Assembly (NCBI RefSeq): GCF_000282595.1
Contig: NZ_AKIZ01000003.1
Coordinates: 124,001-188,000, forward strand
Reading direction: 5' to 3'
Source of the DNA: Phyllobacterium sp. YR531
GTDB lineage: Bacteria; Pseudomonadota; Alphaproteobacteria; Rhizobiales; Rhizobiaceae
Length of the DNA stretch: 64,000 bases
Within the stretch, counting starts at the first letter, position 1. Every line of letters starts with the position of its first letter. Of the stretch, positions 1 through 11,355 are shown piece after piece. A program made the translations under genes and the position numbers. The notes below the pieces were generated by a model. That model had not been told where the DNA came from and searched no databases. It saw only the letters and a program-made list of their open reading frames with translations.

Positions 1-504
1 CCTATCGGCATCATGGGCGCACTCGTTGCAAAGCGTTCGGGCGCACGGAAGGTGGTTATTACTGACATCAATCCATCGCGGTTGGCGCTGGCCAGCGCGC
101 TCGGCATTGATTATGTCGTTGATGCATCCAAGCAAAACCTAACTGACGTCATGCGCGAAATCGGCATGACGGAAGGGTTTGATGTGGGCCTCGAAATGTC
201 TGGGGCAGCGCCCGCGTTTCGTGACATGATCGACAAAATGAACAATGGTGGAAAGATCGCCATTCTCGGCATTGCTCCGACTGGGTTTGAAATCGACTGG
301 AACAAAGTGATCTTCAAGATGCTCAATCTCAAAGGCATCTACGGGCGCGAAATGTTTGAAACATGGTACAAGATGATCGCTTTTGTTCAGGGTGGACTTG
401 ATCTGAAACCCATTATCACACACCGGCTCCCGATTGATGATTTTCAAGCTGGCTTTGATGCGATGCGTTCAGGCAGTTCCGGAAAAGTCGTGCTCAGCTG
501 GTAA
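1..504 (+). CDS. tdh: L-threonine 3-dehydrogenase, C-terminal part (cut by window edge)
   Basis: This is the C-terminal 167 residues of a zinc-type medium-chain dehydrogenase that oxidises L-threonine to 2-amino-3-ketobutyrate with NAD+. The frame is open from base 1, so the gene begins outside the window. The visible part covers the end of the Rossmann fold ([15 protein letters not shown], with the acidic residue after the second strand that favours NAD) and the C-terminal lobe with [14 protein letters not shown], which is typical of Tdh. The catalytic zinc ligands lie upstream and cannot be checked. A 2-amino-3-ketobutyrate ligase (kbl) usually sits next to tdh; it is not downstream here and may lie upstream. 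The call rests on overall similarity to Tdh rather than generic alcohol dehydrogenases. Confidence 0.9.
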   Translation, partial: PIGIMGALVAKRSGARKVVITDINPSRLALASALGIDYVVDASKQNLTDVMREIGMTEGFDVGLEMSGAAPAFRDMIDKMNNGGKIAILGIAPTGFEIDWNKVIFKMLNLKGIYGREMFETWYKMIAFVQGGLDLKPIITHRLPIDDFQAGFDAMRSGSSGKVVLSW

Positions 505-664
505 TGAATGCTTCTCGGTTGACCAATATTAGTTCCATAAGCTGTCTTATGCGATTAGTTCTGCACGGCAGGGTGGGTTAAAGGATGAACTCACGACCGA
601 ATGGATAGACATGCAGGTGTGTCATATACACCGTGAGTCTTATCAACCTCACCACGTAAGGCAG

Positions 665-694
665 AAGCTATCGATTCTGGATAATCGATAGCTT
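665..694. terminator. Hairpin between convergent genes, probable bidirectional terminator
   Basis: A perfect 11-bp inverted repeat (AAGCTATCGAT at 665-675, ATCGATAGCTT at 684-694) with an 8-base loop lies six bases beyond the stop of the leftward methyltransferase gene and downstream of tdh. Its position between convergent genes suggests transcription termination. T-tracts are short on both sides, so efficiency is uncertain. Confidence 0.6.
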
Positions 695-700
695 TGATCA

Positions 701-1402
701 TTATGAAACCGCATTAAAAACTTCCGGTTCATATTCGCGCTCGCCACTCTCTTTCGAGAAAAGAACACATGGGCCATAGGAGCCGCGAGGATCATATGCG
801 TATCCTTTTCCGGCCAAAGCCAATGTGATGTCACGTACGCCTTGCAGGCCATAAAGGTGGTCGTGAAGTTCAAGAAAAACACGCTCCACTCCGGGTAGCT
901 CGGCTCCTTGAACAAGGTCCCGCTCAGCCCCTTCAATATCCATGACAAGAACGTTTATGCCATGATCAACAATGAAGTCATCGATATTGGTTGATTTGAG
1001 CGATATTTCATCCTCATAAGGACCTTGGTCGCGATCCATGGAAGACATCCAAAGGTCTTTACGAACATAGAACTGAAAAGTCCGGGGGTCACCAGCTGCC
1101 AGTATGCCTTGCTGCAGGGTCACGTTGTCGAGATCGTTGGCATTAATTACCCGCTTGGCAAGGGCTGCGGTTAACGGGTTTGCCTCGAACGACCAAACCT
1201 GAACATCGGCAATTTTGGCAATAAGCGATGTGATCACCCCAAGACCAGTTCCCAGTTCCAGAACGCGGTCACTGCTTCTTATAGCCTTGAAAATCCACCG
1301 CGCTTCTTTTGCTTCGTAACTGCCGCTGGCGAGTGCACGCCAGATCGTTGGAGATACCTCTTCCGGCGTGAGAGGTATCTTAATTCCGTGCACGGTAAAC
1401 AA
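701..1402 (-). CDS. FkbM-family methyltransferase
   Basis: The 233-residue protein has a class I SAM-dependent methyltransferase fold. Motif I, VLELGTGLGVITSL, lies at about residues 47-60; an acidic residue (WSFEANP) follows the second strand, and DIEGAERDLV near residue 155 is the hallmark of the FkbM family (O-methylation of sugars, polyketides or other small molecules). There is no signal peptide or membrane segment, so it should be cytoplasmic. It stands alone between tdh and a GGDEF/EAL gene, so the substrate cannot be inferred from context. The family is common in surface-glycan and natural-product loci. Family assignment is fairly sure; the substrate is unknown. Confidence 0.8.
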   Translation of the reverse strand: MFTVHGIKIPLTPEEVSPTIWRALASGSYEAKEARWIFKAIRSSDRVLELGTGLGVITSLIAKIADVQVWSFEANPLTAALAKRVINANDLDNVTLQQGILAAGDPRTFQFYVRKDLWMSSMDRDQGPYEDEISLKSTNIDDFIVDHGINVLVMDIEGAERDLVQGAELPGVERVFLELHDHLYGLQGVRDITLALAGKGYAYDPRGSYGPCVLFSKESGEREYEPEVFNAVS

Positions 1403-1547
1403 GCCAAAACTCCATTGATTGTTGTTGATTTATCAAAGGAGCTATTCCCAGGACTGTGAAGTTGTCCAGATCAGAGGAAGCGATTGCTTTACTTTGCCGA
1501 CATGAGGTTGATTAAAATGATCCAAAGTGCTGAAAAGTGAACTCCCA

Positions 1548-3533
1548 TCAGGATGCTCGGCTATCAATCAGTCCGTTTGCGCGGAATTCTGGCCTATTAT
1601 GCTCGAGCTCTGTTGCGGGCAGCGGCATTCCAATCAGATAGCCTTGTACCTGATCACAGCCGACCTGTTTTATGACTTCAAACTGCTCTTCAGTCTCAAT
1701 ACCCTCTGCGATAGTCGTCATACCAAGGCTGCGCCCGACACCCGTGACCAGTTTTACGATGGCGAATGCATCTTCGCGGGAAGTCACATCACGAATGAAA
1801 GAGCGATCAATTTTTATTTTGTCGAAAGGGAAGCCTTGGAGACTGCCAAGCGATGAATATCCCGTTCCAAAATCATCCATCGCGATCTGAATGCCAACAG
1901 CTTTAAGTTGCGTCAAAGTCTCCAAAGTCTGCTCATTCTTGTCCAACAGAACAGATTCTGTGATTTCAAGCTCCAGCCGATCCGGGCCGAGACCGCTTTG
2001 AGCGAGCGTGGAGAGAACACTCTTGATCAGATCGCGACTTCTGAATTGCACCGGTGAAAGATTGACTGCCACCTTGAGCGACTTTGGCCAACTGGCTGCA
2101 TCAATGCAGGCAGTCTTCAGAACCCAATCTCCCAGCTCATGGATAAAGCCGATCCGCTCGGCAACAGGAACGAATTCCGAAGGGGATACTTGTCCCCGCG
2201 TTGGGTGAAACCAACGCAGGAGGGCTTCATAACCACAGATCTCTCGTGTTACCGTGTTCGCTTGAGGCTGGTAATACACTTCCATTTCGCCATTTTGCAG
2301 GGCCTGCAAAAGGTCTGTTTCAAACGATTTTTTCAATATCAGGTTGGTTTGCATCTGCGATTGGAAAACGCAAGCGTGCCCCGGACCAAGGGCCTTGGCC
2401 TCATAAAGCGCCAGATCAGCATGTTTGAACAGTTCTTCGGTATCTGATTCCATTTCCGATATGGCGACGCCGATACAGGTACCGATCTTGATTTCTCGCC
2501 CGCTCACACGATAAGGAAAACTGACCTCATTCATCAGCCGGTGGGCAAAATCAAACGCCTGTTTTGCTGCAAGACCCGCGGTCAAAACAGCAAACTCATC
2601 GCCACCCAGTCTGCAGATCAGGCTACCGTGGTGACCCGCCTGTGTTAGCCGGCTTGCAACGGCTTGTAAAAGTCTGTCTCCGACATCATGGCCCAATGTA
2701 TCATTGACATCCTTGAACCCGTCCAGATCAAGAAGAAGGATAACCGCGGACGGGCCCCCTGCCCTAGCAGATTTCAGCCTTGCCTCCAAATCCTGCCGGA
2801 ACAGGATACGGTTAGGCAGACCGGTAAGCGCGTCGTGGTGTGCAACATGCTCCAAACGGTTATTCTGAGTTTGCAGTTCCTTTGTTGCCTGACGAAGTTC
2901 ATCGGTCAGACGCTGCATCTTACGGTGAGCGCTATCCAATAGATTGTTATGGCGAAGCAGCAAAATGACCAATCCCATTCCACAGAAGATGAGGCCGCCT
3001 GTGAGACCGGTATAGATGAAATGAAGCTGCTGCAATTCTGCCTGAGCATTTGCAATCAAAGCGACATCGAATTCCACGGAGGCAGATGCCAGAGCAGTCA
3101 TTGACCCGTCTAAAGCAGCCATGGATCGGAGTGTCGCCTTGAGACCGTCCGCGTCCAGGGTGTCGAACTGCTGATCCAACGTCTCCAGAACATTGCGGAG
3201 CTTTATGATCAGCTCACGGCGTTGAATATCCCGTTGAATAAACTCATCGAGATTGCCTTGTTGCAGCAACTCCAAACGGCCCAGCATGATATCGAGACGG
3301 AGGCGAACCTCGTCGCGATCCACGTCGTTCAGCCCTAGAGTAAATGCCGCCAAACGATGCTCAAGCCGCATATACTCGGAGACTGTCTGACCCACAGCCC
3401 AGGAATCATTGTAACGGGCAAACTTTTGAAGCGCGGTTTGGCGCTCGGCAATATCATAGGATATATAGCCCGTAGCTAACATAAAGCAGCAGATGACGAT
3501 CCCTAGAACCCGTCTCACGCTTGTTCTACTCAA
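1548..3533 (-). CDS. Membrane-anchored GGDEF/EAL c-di-GMP signalling protein
   Basis: The 661-residue protein has an N-terminal membrane helix (about 8-27), a predicted periplasmic region of about 145 residues with no recognised domain, a second helix (about 173-193), a short coiled coil, a GGDEF domain (about 232-395) and an EAL domain (about 405-655). The cyclase signature GGDEF is intact at 310-314. The phosphodiesterase part keeps EAL at 436-438, DDFGTGYS at 553-560 and AEGIET at 609-614, so both activities are possible. No RxxD inhibitory site is seen before GGDEF. The start overlaps the end of the upstream periplasmic-protein gene by 8 bp, so the two are probably translated together and may form a sensor pair. 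Net activity (making or degrading c-di-GMP) cannot be read from sequence. Confidence 0.92.
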   Translation of the reverse strand: MSRTSVRRVLGIVICCFMLATGYISYDIAERQTALQKFARYNDSWAVGQTVSEYMRLEHRLAAFTLGLNDVDRDEVRLRLDIMLGRLELLQQGNLDEFIQRDIQRRELIIKLRNVLETLDQQFDTLDADGLKATLRSMAALDGSMTALASASVEFDVALIANAQAELQQLHFIYTGLTGGLIFCGMGLVILLLRHNNLLDSAHRKMQRLTDELRQATKELQTQNNRLEHVAHHDALTGLPNRILFRQDLEARLKSARAGGPSAVILLLDLDGFKDVNDTLGHDVGDRLLQAVASRLTQAGHHGSLICRLGGDEFAVLTAGLAAKQAFDFAHRLMNEVSFPYRVSGREIKIGTCIGVAISEMESDTEELFKHADLALYEAKALGPGHACVFQSQMQTNLILKKSFETDLLQALQNGEMEVYYQPQANTVTREICGYEALLRWFHPTRGQVSPSEFVPVAERIGFIHELGDWVLKTACIDAASWPKSLKVAVNLSPVQFRSRDLIKSVLSTLAQSGLGPDRLELEITESVLLDKNEQTLETLTQLKAVGIQIAMDDFGTGYSSLGSLQGFPFDKIKIDRSFIRDVTSREDAFAIVKLVTGVGRSLGMTTIAEGIETEEQFEVIKQVGCDQVQGYLIGMPLPATELEHNRPEFRANGLIDSRAS

Positions 3534-4035
3534 TGATCAGCTTGGCAACCTGCCATGCGGATCGGGTGTAATAGGTCTGGGTTTGAAGTTGCGGATCACT
3601 GTCGTAAGGATAGACGATAAACAGCGGTCCTTTATCCCGAACAGGCATATAGTTGCCATTACGCTTCATAGCCAGGATGACTTTGAACTTCTTGAAGTCT
3701 TCGATGGGAATAGTTGTTACATAATCGTTCAACGCTACAGCGGTAACCTTTGTACCGGAGGCTCCGACCAGCTCCATAAGCTTATCGAGTGGAACGCCCT
3801 CGAACCGCATTCGCGTTTCGTACCATGGAGTAGCCGTTTCGATAGTCTGCAGGCCAGTATTTTCCAGCATCGCTCGATCGAAGTCCGCACCCGATTCCGT
3901 GTTCTTATTGGTAATATTCCCGGATATTGTGAGTATCGGTTTGCCAACAGGCTTTGACAGGGAGCCAGCGGCAGCGCTCGAGACAGATAGCATCAACAAG
4001 GCCAGGCAAACAAACAACTTGCGAAAACTCATCAT
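3526..4035 (-). CDS. Small periplasmic protein of the molybdopterin-oxidoreductase (SUOX) fold, lacking the cysteine ligand
   Basis: The 169-residue precursor has a clear signal peptide (about residues 1-23, ending SSAAAG). The mature part resembles the Oxidored_molyb/SUOX domain: GKPILTISGNI at the start, FDRAMLENTG, TPWYETRMRFEGVPLDKLMELVG split by a short linker, VALNDYVTTIPIEDF, and a final RSAWQVAKLIIE. The only cysteine is in the signal peptide, so the cysteine that binds molybdenum in true sulfite oxidase-type enzymes is absent and catalysis is unlikely. A GGGGAG ribosome-binding site precedes the first of two tandem ATGs. It overlaps the GGDEF/EAL gene and is upstream in the same transcript. 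Inference: a periplasmic ligand-binding or sensor partner for that protein. The partner role is not shown by sequence alone. Confidence 0.75.
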   Translation of the reverse strand: MMSFRKLFVCLALLMLSVSSAAAGSLSKPVGKPILTISGNITNKNTESGADFDRAMLENTGLQTIETATPWYETRMRFEGVPLDKLMELVGASGTKVTAVALNDYVTTIPIEDFKKFKVILAMKRNGNYMPVRDKGPLFIVYPYDSDPQLQTQTYYTRSAWQVAKLIIE

Positions 4036-4213
4036 ACATCTCCCCGTGGTATACTAATGTCATAAACCAAATTAGTTAGGTCAGCACACAAAAAATCACA
4101 TTACTCGCAGGAACGTGCGTATCTGATTTTTCTGGGTGCATTGTTCCTGCATCAAGGTGGGACGTTAAGCGGATATGGGTTCCCTTCCAGCAGGAGAGTG
4201 CTCTTAAAATGCT

Positions 4214-4247
4214 ATCACGTAAAGATATAAACATTTCTTTATGTGAT
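4214..4247. promoter_or_regulatory. Large palindrome upstream of the metE promoter, candidate operator
   Basis: Two 12-base arms (ATCACGTAAAGA at 4214-4225 and TCTTTATGTGAT at 4236-4247) form an inverted repeat with one mismatch around a 10-base AT-rich spacer. It ends one base before a TTGACA box, so it sits where an activator or a repressor of metE could bind. The AAAGA/TCTTT half-sites recall the A/T-rich operators of methionine-cycle regulators in alphaproteobacteria, but no specific regulator can be assigned. The leftward SUOX-fold gene (start 4035) could also be affected. Confidence 0.5.
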
Positions 4248-4248
4248 C

Positions 4249-4277
4249 TTGACAATATTTCTCACTTGCCCGAAATT
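4249..4277 (+). promoter_or_regulatory. Probable metE promoter
   Basis: A consensus -35 box, TTGACA (4249-4254), is followed after 17 bases by GAAATT (4272-4277), a modest -10 element. Initiation would fall around 4284-4288, just where the cobalamin riboswitch begins, which supports the placement. Confidence 0.5.
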
Positions 4278-4287
4278 GGTAGCGTCA

Positions 4288-4500
4288 TGGTTCTTTGAGC
4301 GTCTCACAAGATGCATCAGAGCTAAGAGGGAAGCCGGTGCGCAAATGCAATGCCGGAGCTGCCCCCGCAACTGTAAGTGGTGAGCCAACATCCATTATGT
4401 CACTGGAGCAAACCTCTGGGAAGACGGATGAAGGTGTTGACCCACGAGCCAGGAGACCTGCCACGACGAAATAACGTCCACGGGCGGGGTGTCCCGGTGT
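4288..4500 (+). ncRNA. Cobalamin riboswitch in the metE leader
   Basis: All main conserved blocks of the AdoCbl-class cobalamin riboswitch are present in order: GAGGGAAGCCGGTG (4326-4339), GCCGGAGCTGCCCCCGCAAC (4352-4371, the P5/L5 region), CACTGG (4401-4406), CTGGGAAGACG (about 4416-4426) and the B12 box GAGCCAGGAGACCTGCC (4446-4462). A hairpin after the B12 box (CGGG/CCCG, 4481-4496) carries GGGG in its loop, which could pair with the CCCC loop of P5 as in the known L5-L13 kissing interaction. Between it and metE, a CCCC run (about 4560-4563) can pair with the GGGG at 4574-4577, which includes the likely Shine-Dalgarno region. Binding of B12 is expected to shut off metE, probably at translation. 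The fold class is sure; the off-state structure is inferred. Confidence 0.95.
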
Positions 4501-4585
4501 GTCGCAGCAACAGTTCGCGTCTCTGCGCCCTGTTATTGCACGCGTTCGCCAACCCATGCCCCCAACTTATGTCGGGGTTACAACT

Positions 4586-6925
4586 ATGTCTAAATCTAAA
4601 ATTTCCATCGCCACACTCGGCGTGCCTCGCATCGGGCGGCGCCGCGAACTGAAATTTGCCCTTGAGGCTTACTGGGCGAAAAAGTCTTCCCACAGCGAGC
4701 TCCTCAAGACGGCACAAAAATTACGCGCCGCCAACTGGATGGAACAACGCGATCGTGGGATCACGAAAATCGCGTCAAACGATTTCTCATTATATGATCA
4801 TGTTCTTGATACGGCCGTTATGGTCGGCGCTATTCCTGTATCTTACGGATGGAGTGGTGGAGAGGTTTCATTGGAAACATACTTTGCCATGGCCCGCGGC
4901 AGCCAGGGAGATTCTGCAGGCGGATGTAGCCACCCTCATCACGGGCATAGTCACGGCGTTACAGCGCTCGAAATGACAAAATGGTTTGACACCAACTATC
5001 ACTACATGGTGCCGGAACTCGCCGACGATCAAACTTTCGCCCTATCATCCACCAAACCAGTAGATCACTTTCTTGAAGCGAAGGCACTGGGCATTCATAC
5101 ACGTCCAGTCATTCTCGGTCCGGTCACTTTCCTTAAGCTTGCCAAGTCGCATGAAGAGGGTTTTGATCCGATCGCGCTGTTGCAGAAGCTGCTACCTGTC
5201 TATGAAGAACTCTTGAACAGATTGGCACAGGCAGGTGCTGATTGGGTCCAGATTGATGAGCCAGCTTTGGTGCTCGATCTGGTTCCCAATGAACGCTATG
5301 CGTTCAAATTCGCTTATGACAAGCTGGTAGCAGCCTCGCCGAGCCTGAAAATCCTACTCGCAACCTACTTCGGTGCACTGGGTGACAACCTTGATACAGC
5401 AATTGCCCTACCTGTTCATGGTCTGCATGTCGATCTGGTTCGTGCTCCAGAGCAGCTCGCCAACTTAGTATCGAAGGCTCGCAAAGATCTTGTGCTCTCG
5501 CTTGGCGTTATAGATGGCCGCAATATCTGGCGTTCCAATCTCAACGCGATTGTCGATCGCGTGGAGCAACTTGTTGCGCAACGTGGAACAGACCTCATCG
5601 AAATCGCACCATCGTGTTCACTGCTGCATGTGCCGATTGATCTGGAACTCGAAACCAAACTGGAGAGTGATCTTAAAAACTGGCTGGCTTTCTCAGTTCA
5701 AAAAATGGATGAGCTTTCCATTCTTGGCCATGCCTTATCTGAGGGGAAAAATAGTGTTGCAGCTGAGCTAAGAGAGGCGGGAGATGCAATTGCTTCCCGT
5801 CGCGCTTCGACAAAAGTACATAGTCCATTGGTGCAAGAACGTATCGCCGGAATTGGCGATGCCATAAAAAACCGTAAAAGCCTGTTCTGGCAGCGTCAGA
5901 AGTTGCAAATTGACAAGCTTGGCCTTCCGGCATTTCCCACAACGACCATAGGCTCCTTCCCTCAGACATCGGAGGTGCGTAAAGTACGTTCTTCCCATGC
6001 CAAGGGTGAAATTACCTATATTGAATATGAAGGCTTCCTGCGAAAGGAAACCGAGGCAGCTATCCGGTGGCAGGAAGAAATTGGTCTCGACGTATTGGTT
6101 CACGGCGAATTCGAACGTAATGACATGGTGCAATATTTCGGCGAACAGCTATCAGGTTTTGCCTTTACGCAGCATGCCTGGGTGCAGAGTTACGGTTCGC
6201 GGTATGTCCGCCCGCCAATCATCTTCGGTGACGTCTCCCGCCCTCGCCCGATGACAGTGGGCTGGTGGAAATATGCACAATCCCTCACGGACAAACCGGT
6301 CAAGGGTATGCTTACAGGTCCGGTGACCATTCTCAATTGGTCCTTTGTGCGTGATGACCTACCCCGTTCTGCCACATGCCGACAGATCGCACTCGCTATC
6401 CGTGATGAAGTGACCGATCTTGAAAAAGCTGGCGCAGCGATGATCCAGATCGATGAAGCTGCCCTTCGGGAAGGACTGCCTTTGCGTAAGGCTGATTGGA
6501 AAACCTACCTCGATTGGGCTGTGGAAAGCTTCCGGTTATGCTCGACCGGCGTCGCGGATGATACTCAAATACACACCCATATGTGCTATTCAGAGTTCAA
6601 TGACATTATCGATGCCATCGCTGCAATGGATGCGGACGTGATTTCCATCGAAACATCGCGGTCGAAGATGGAACTTCTGGATGCTTTCAAAACGTACAAG
6701 TATCCAAATGAAATCGGACCTGGCGTCTATGATATCCACTCGCCGCGGGTTCCCGAGGTTGGGGAGATGATGAATTTGTTGAAGCTCGCCCGTAAACGGC
6801 TGTCAGACGGTCAGCTCTGGGTAAATCCGGACTGCGGCCTGAAGACACGGAAGTGGGAGGAAGTTCGGCCTGCTCTCGTCAACATGGTTTCGGCCGCGAG
6901 GGAGCTGCGAGCTTTAGCTGTTTAA
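4586..6925 (+). CDS. metE: Cobalamin-independent methionine synthase
   Basis: MetE transfers a methyl group from 5-methyltetrahydropteroyl-triglutamate to homocysteine without B12. The 779-residue protein has the two-barrel layout: the N-terminal barrel starts at ATLGVPRIGRRRELKFALE and the C-terminal barrel at TTTIGSFPQTSEVRK. Zinc and substrate residues are recognisable in VHGEFERNDMVQYFGE, HTHMCYSEFNDI and VNPDCGLKTR. The ATG at 4586 is chosen because conserved sequence begins at MSKSKISIATLGVPR; longer in-frame starts fall inside the riboswitch leader. A histidine-rich loop (SHPHHGHSHG, about residue 111) is unusual and may bind metal. Transcription passes through the cobalamin riboswitch, so the gene should be expressed when B12 is scarce. 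The gene converges with nrdHIEF. Confidence 0.97.
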   Translation: MSKSKISIATLGVPRIGRRRELKFALEAYWAKKSSHSELLKTAQKLRAANWMEQRDRGITKIASNDFSLYDHVLDTAVMVGAIPVSYGWSGGEVSLETYFAMARGSQGDSAGGCSHPHHGHSHGVTALEMTKWFDTNYHYMVPELADDQTFALSSTKPVDHFLEAKALGIHTRPVILGPVTFLKLAKSHEEGFDPIALLQKLLPVYEELLNRLAQAGADWVQIDEPALVLDLVPNERYAFKFAYDKLVAASPSLKILLATYFGALGDNLDTAIALPVHGLHVDLVRAPEQLANLVSKARKDLVLSLGVIDGRNIWRSNLNAIVDRVEQLVAQRGTDLIEIAPSCSLLHVPIDLELETKLESDLKNWLAFSVQKMDELSILGHALSEGKNSVAAELREAGDAIASRRASTKVHSPLVQERIAGIGDAIKNRKSLFWQRQKLQIDKLGLPAFPTTTIGSFPQTSEVRKVRSSHAKGEITYIEYEGFLRKETEAAIRWQEEIGLDVLVHGEFERNDMVQYFGEQLSGFAFTQHAWVQSYGSRYVRPPIIFGDVSRPRPMTVGWWKYAQSLTDKPVKGMLTGPVTILNWSFVRDDLPRSATCRQIALAIRDEVTDLEKAGAAMIQIDEAALREGLPLRKADWKTYLDWAVESFRLCSTGVADDTQIHTHMCYSEFNDIIDAIAAMDADVISIETSRSKMELLDAFKTYKYPNEIGPGVYDIHSPRVPEVGEMMNLLKLARKRLSDGQLWVNPDCGLKTRKWEEVRPALVNMVSAARELRALAV

Positions 6926-6932
6926 AACAACA

Positions 6933-6960
6933 AGGAGCCGTCAAAAACTTGGCGGCTCCT
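6933..6960. terminator. Terminator shared by metE and nrdHIEF
   Basis: An 8-bp perfect stem (AGGAGCCG at 6933-6940, CGGCTCCT at 6953-6960) with a 12-base loop lies between the convergent metE and nrdF stops. In the leftward direction it is followed by a T-rich stretch (TTGTTGTTTT), a good rho-independent terminator for nrdHIEF; rightward the tail is weaker. Confidence 0.8.
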
Positions 6961-6971
6961 GCCGACTTACT

Positions 6972-10131
<3,160 letters not shown>

Positions 10132-10528
10132 AATCGTTCCAATCCATGTTTCACGTTTACGACATCCTCCTGCGTGCCGATGAGCTCAAACCTGTAAAGG
10201 TAAGGCACCTGGCATTTGGCGGAGATGATGTCGCCGGCAATCCCGAAAGTCTTGCCGAAGTTGCTGTTTCCCGCAGAAATGACCCCGCGGAGGTTTGATC
10301 GGTTTCCCGCCTCGTTAAGGAAGCGGATTACCTGTTTTGGAACGGCACCCTTGCCGCCATCGCCGCTATATGTCGGCACAATCAGAATATAGGGACTGTC
10401 TGTTTTCAGCTCCTCACGGGAGCTGATGGGTATCCGTTGCAAGGCAAGGCCCAGCTTGGTGACGAACCGGTGGGTATTTTCCGACTTGCTGGAAAAATAA
10501 ACGATCCCACCCATCACGCCTGCCCCTG

Positions 10529-10750
10529 CTAAGCGAGTGCGTTGATCATATCCGGGCGGAAACCAGCCCAATGCTGCTCGCCAGCAATTACAACCGGCAC
10601 CTGGCGGTAACCGAGGCTTTGAACCAGTTCAAAAGCATCCGGGTCGCTTGATACATCAATAACGTCATACTCCACGCCGTGACGATCCAAAGCGCGGGTA
10701 GTTGCAGTGCACTGAACACAGGCAGGCTTGCTGTAGACGATAATGCTCAT
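10529..10750 (-). CDS. nrdH: NrdH, glutaredoxin-like electron donor for NrdEF
   Basis: This 73-residue redoxin has the active site CVQC near residue 11 ([19 protein letters not shown]) and the C-terminal [21 protein letters not shown] typical of NrdH, which has a glutaredoxin-like sequence and is usually reduced by thioredoxin reductase. The ATG at 10750 has a strong GAGGAAAA ribosome-binding site; longer in-frame starts would extend into the leader. It is the first gene of nrdHIEF, about 235 bases downstream of a cobalamin riboswitch. Confidence 0.95.
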   Translation of the reverse strand: MSIIVYSKPACVQCTATTRALDRHGVEYDVIDVSSDPDAFELVQSLGYRQVPVVIAGEQHWAGFRPDMINALA

Positions 10751-10985
10751 TTTTTCCTCGTATGGCTCTAGTCGTGGGAACATGCCCCGGCAATTGAATT
10801 GCCGCAGGCTCAATAGGTCTGGGAAATGCGTATGAGGGCGTTTACATATCGGACCAAATCCGAACCACTGGCATTCAATGCACTGGAAAGATTGCTCATT
10901 GATATCACCCCGTCACTTGCTTATGGCGAGGTCAGGGGAAGCGGCACGTGCGGCGTCATCGCCTCACATCACGTTCGCAACCCTC

Positions 10986-11205
10986 CCGGCACCCCGCCGG
11001 TGGACTTGTTCGATCGAGGCAGGTCTCCTGGCTTGCGGATCATTGCACCCATTCTACCTTCCCGGCATATCGCGCCAGTGGCATTGTCGAATGAATACTC
11101 GCCGCTTACAGTTGCGGGGGCAGCTCCGGCATTACGGCGCCCTTAAAAGGCACCACTCACCAAATTCCCGTCTTAGCTTCCCAGTCTTGCGAATCGAAAG
11201 AACCT
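10986..11205 (-). ncRNA. Cobalamin riboswitch in the nrdHIEF leader
   Basis: Read leftwards, the conserved blocks of a cobalamin riboswitch are clear: GGGAATTTGGTGAG (about 11157-11170), GCCGGAGCTGCCCCCGCAAC (complement of about 11111-11130), CACTGGC (near 11073-11080) and the B12 box CAAGCCAGGAGACCTGCC (11018-11035). A hairpin just after the B12 box (10986-11000, CCGGC-GGGGT-GCCGG) has GGGG in the loop, complementary to the CCCC loop of P5, the same arrangement as in the metE leader. B12 is expected to repress this class Ib reductase, which is sensible if a B12-dependent class II enzyme exists elsewhere in the genome. The roughly 235 bases between the aptamer and nrdH show no obvious intrinsic terminator, so the output mechanism is open. 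Confidence 0.95.
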
Positions 11206-11208
11206 CGA

Positions 11209-11245
11209 ACACTATATATAGTAGACCAGGTTAAAATTGCGTCAA
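11209..11245 (-). promoter_or_regulatory. nrdHIEF promoter with a NrdR-like box
   Basis: Leftwards, TTGACG (complement of 11240-11245) and ACTATA/TATATA (17-19 bases further on) form a plausible promoter starting near 11205, at the 5' end of the riboswitch. The -10 region lies inside ACACTATATATAGTAG (11209-11224, + strand), which matches the palindromic NrdR box in all but the last two positions. NrdR represses ribonucleotide reductase genes when dATP is high. Only one box is evident, whereas NrdR sites often come in pairs. Confidence 0.6.
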
Positions 11246-11355
11246 CAGCTAGTTCACAGAAACTTCAAAATCTTGACACGAATCATCTGCAGCTGTGGAT
11301 ATCGGGCACTTGTTATTCAGCGAAGCAAGCATGCCTTGACGGCCTATTTGCAGAA

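Noticed and set aside
3526-4035. Small SUOX-fold protein as an active molybdoenzyme
   Set aside because: The mature chain has no cysteine to bind molybdenum and is shorter than known enzymes.
4499-4585. Extended N-terminus of MetE
   Set aside because: These 29 codons lie in the leader after the riboswitch and do not resemble MetE; conserved sequence begins at 4586.
4285-4717. Leftward reading frames over the metE leader
   Set aside because: They are shadows of the riboswitch and the start of metE.
10826-11234. Rightward reading frames over the nrd leader
   Set aside because: They are antisense to the cobalamin riboswitch, whose conserved blocks explain the sequence; the proteins are low-complexity and resemble nothing.
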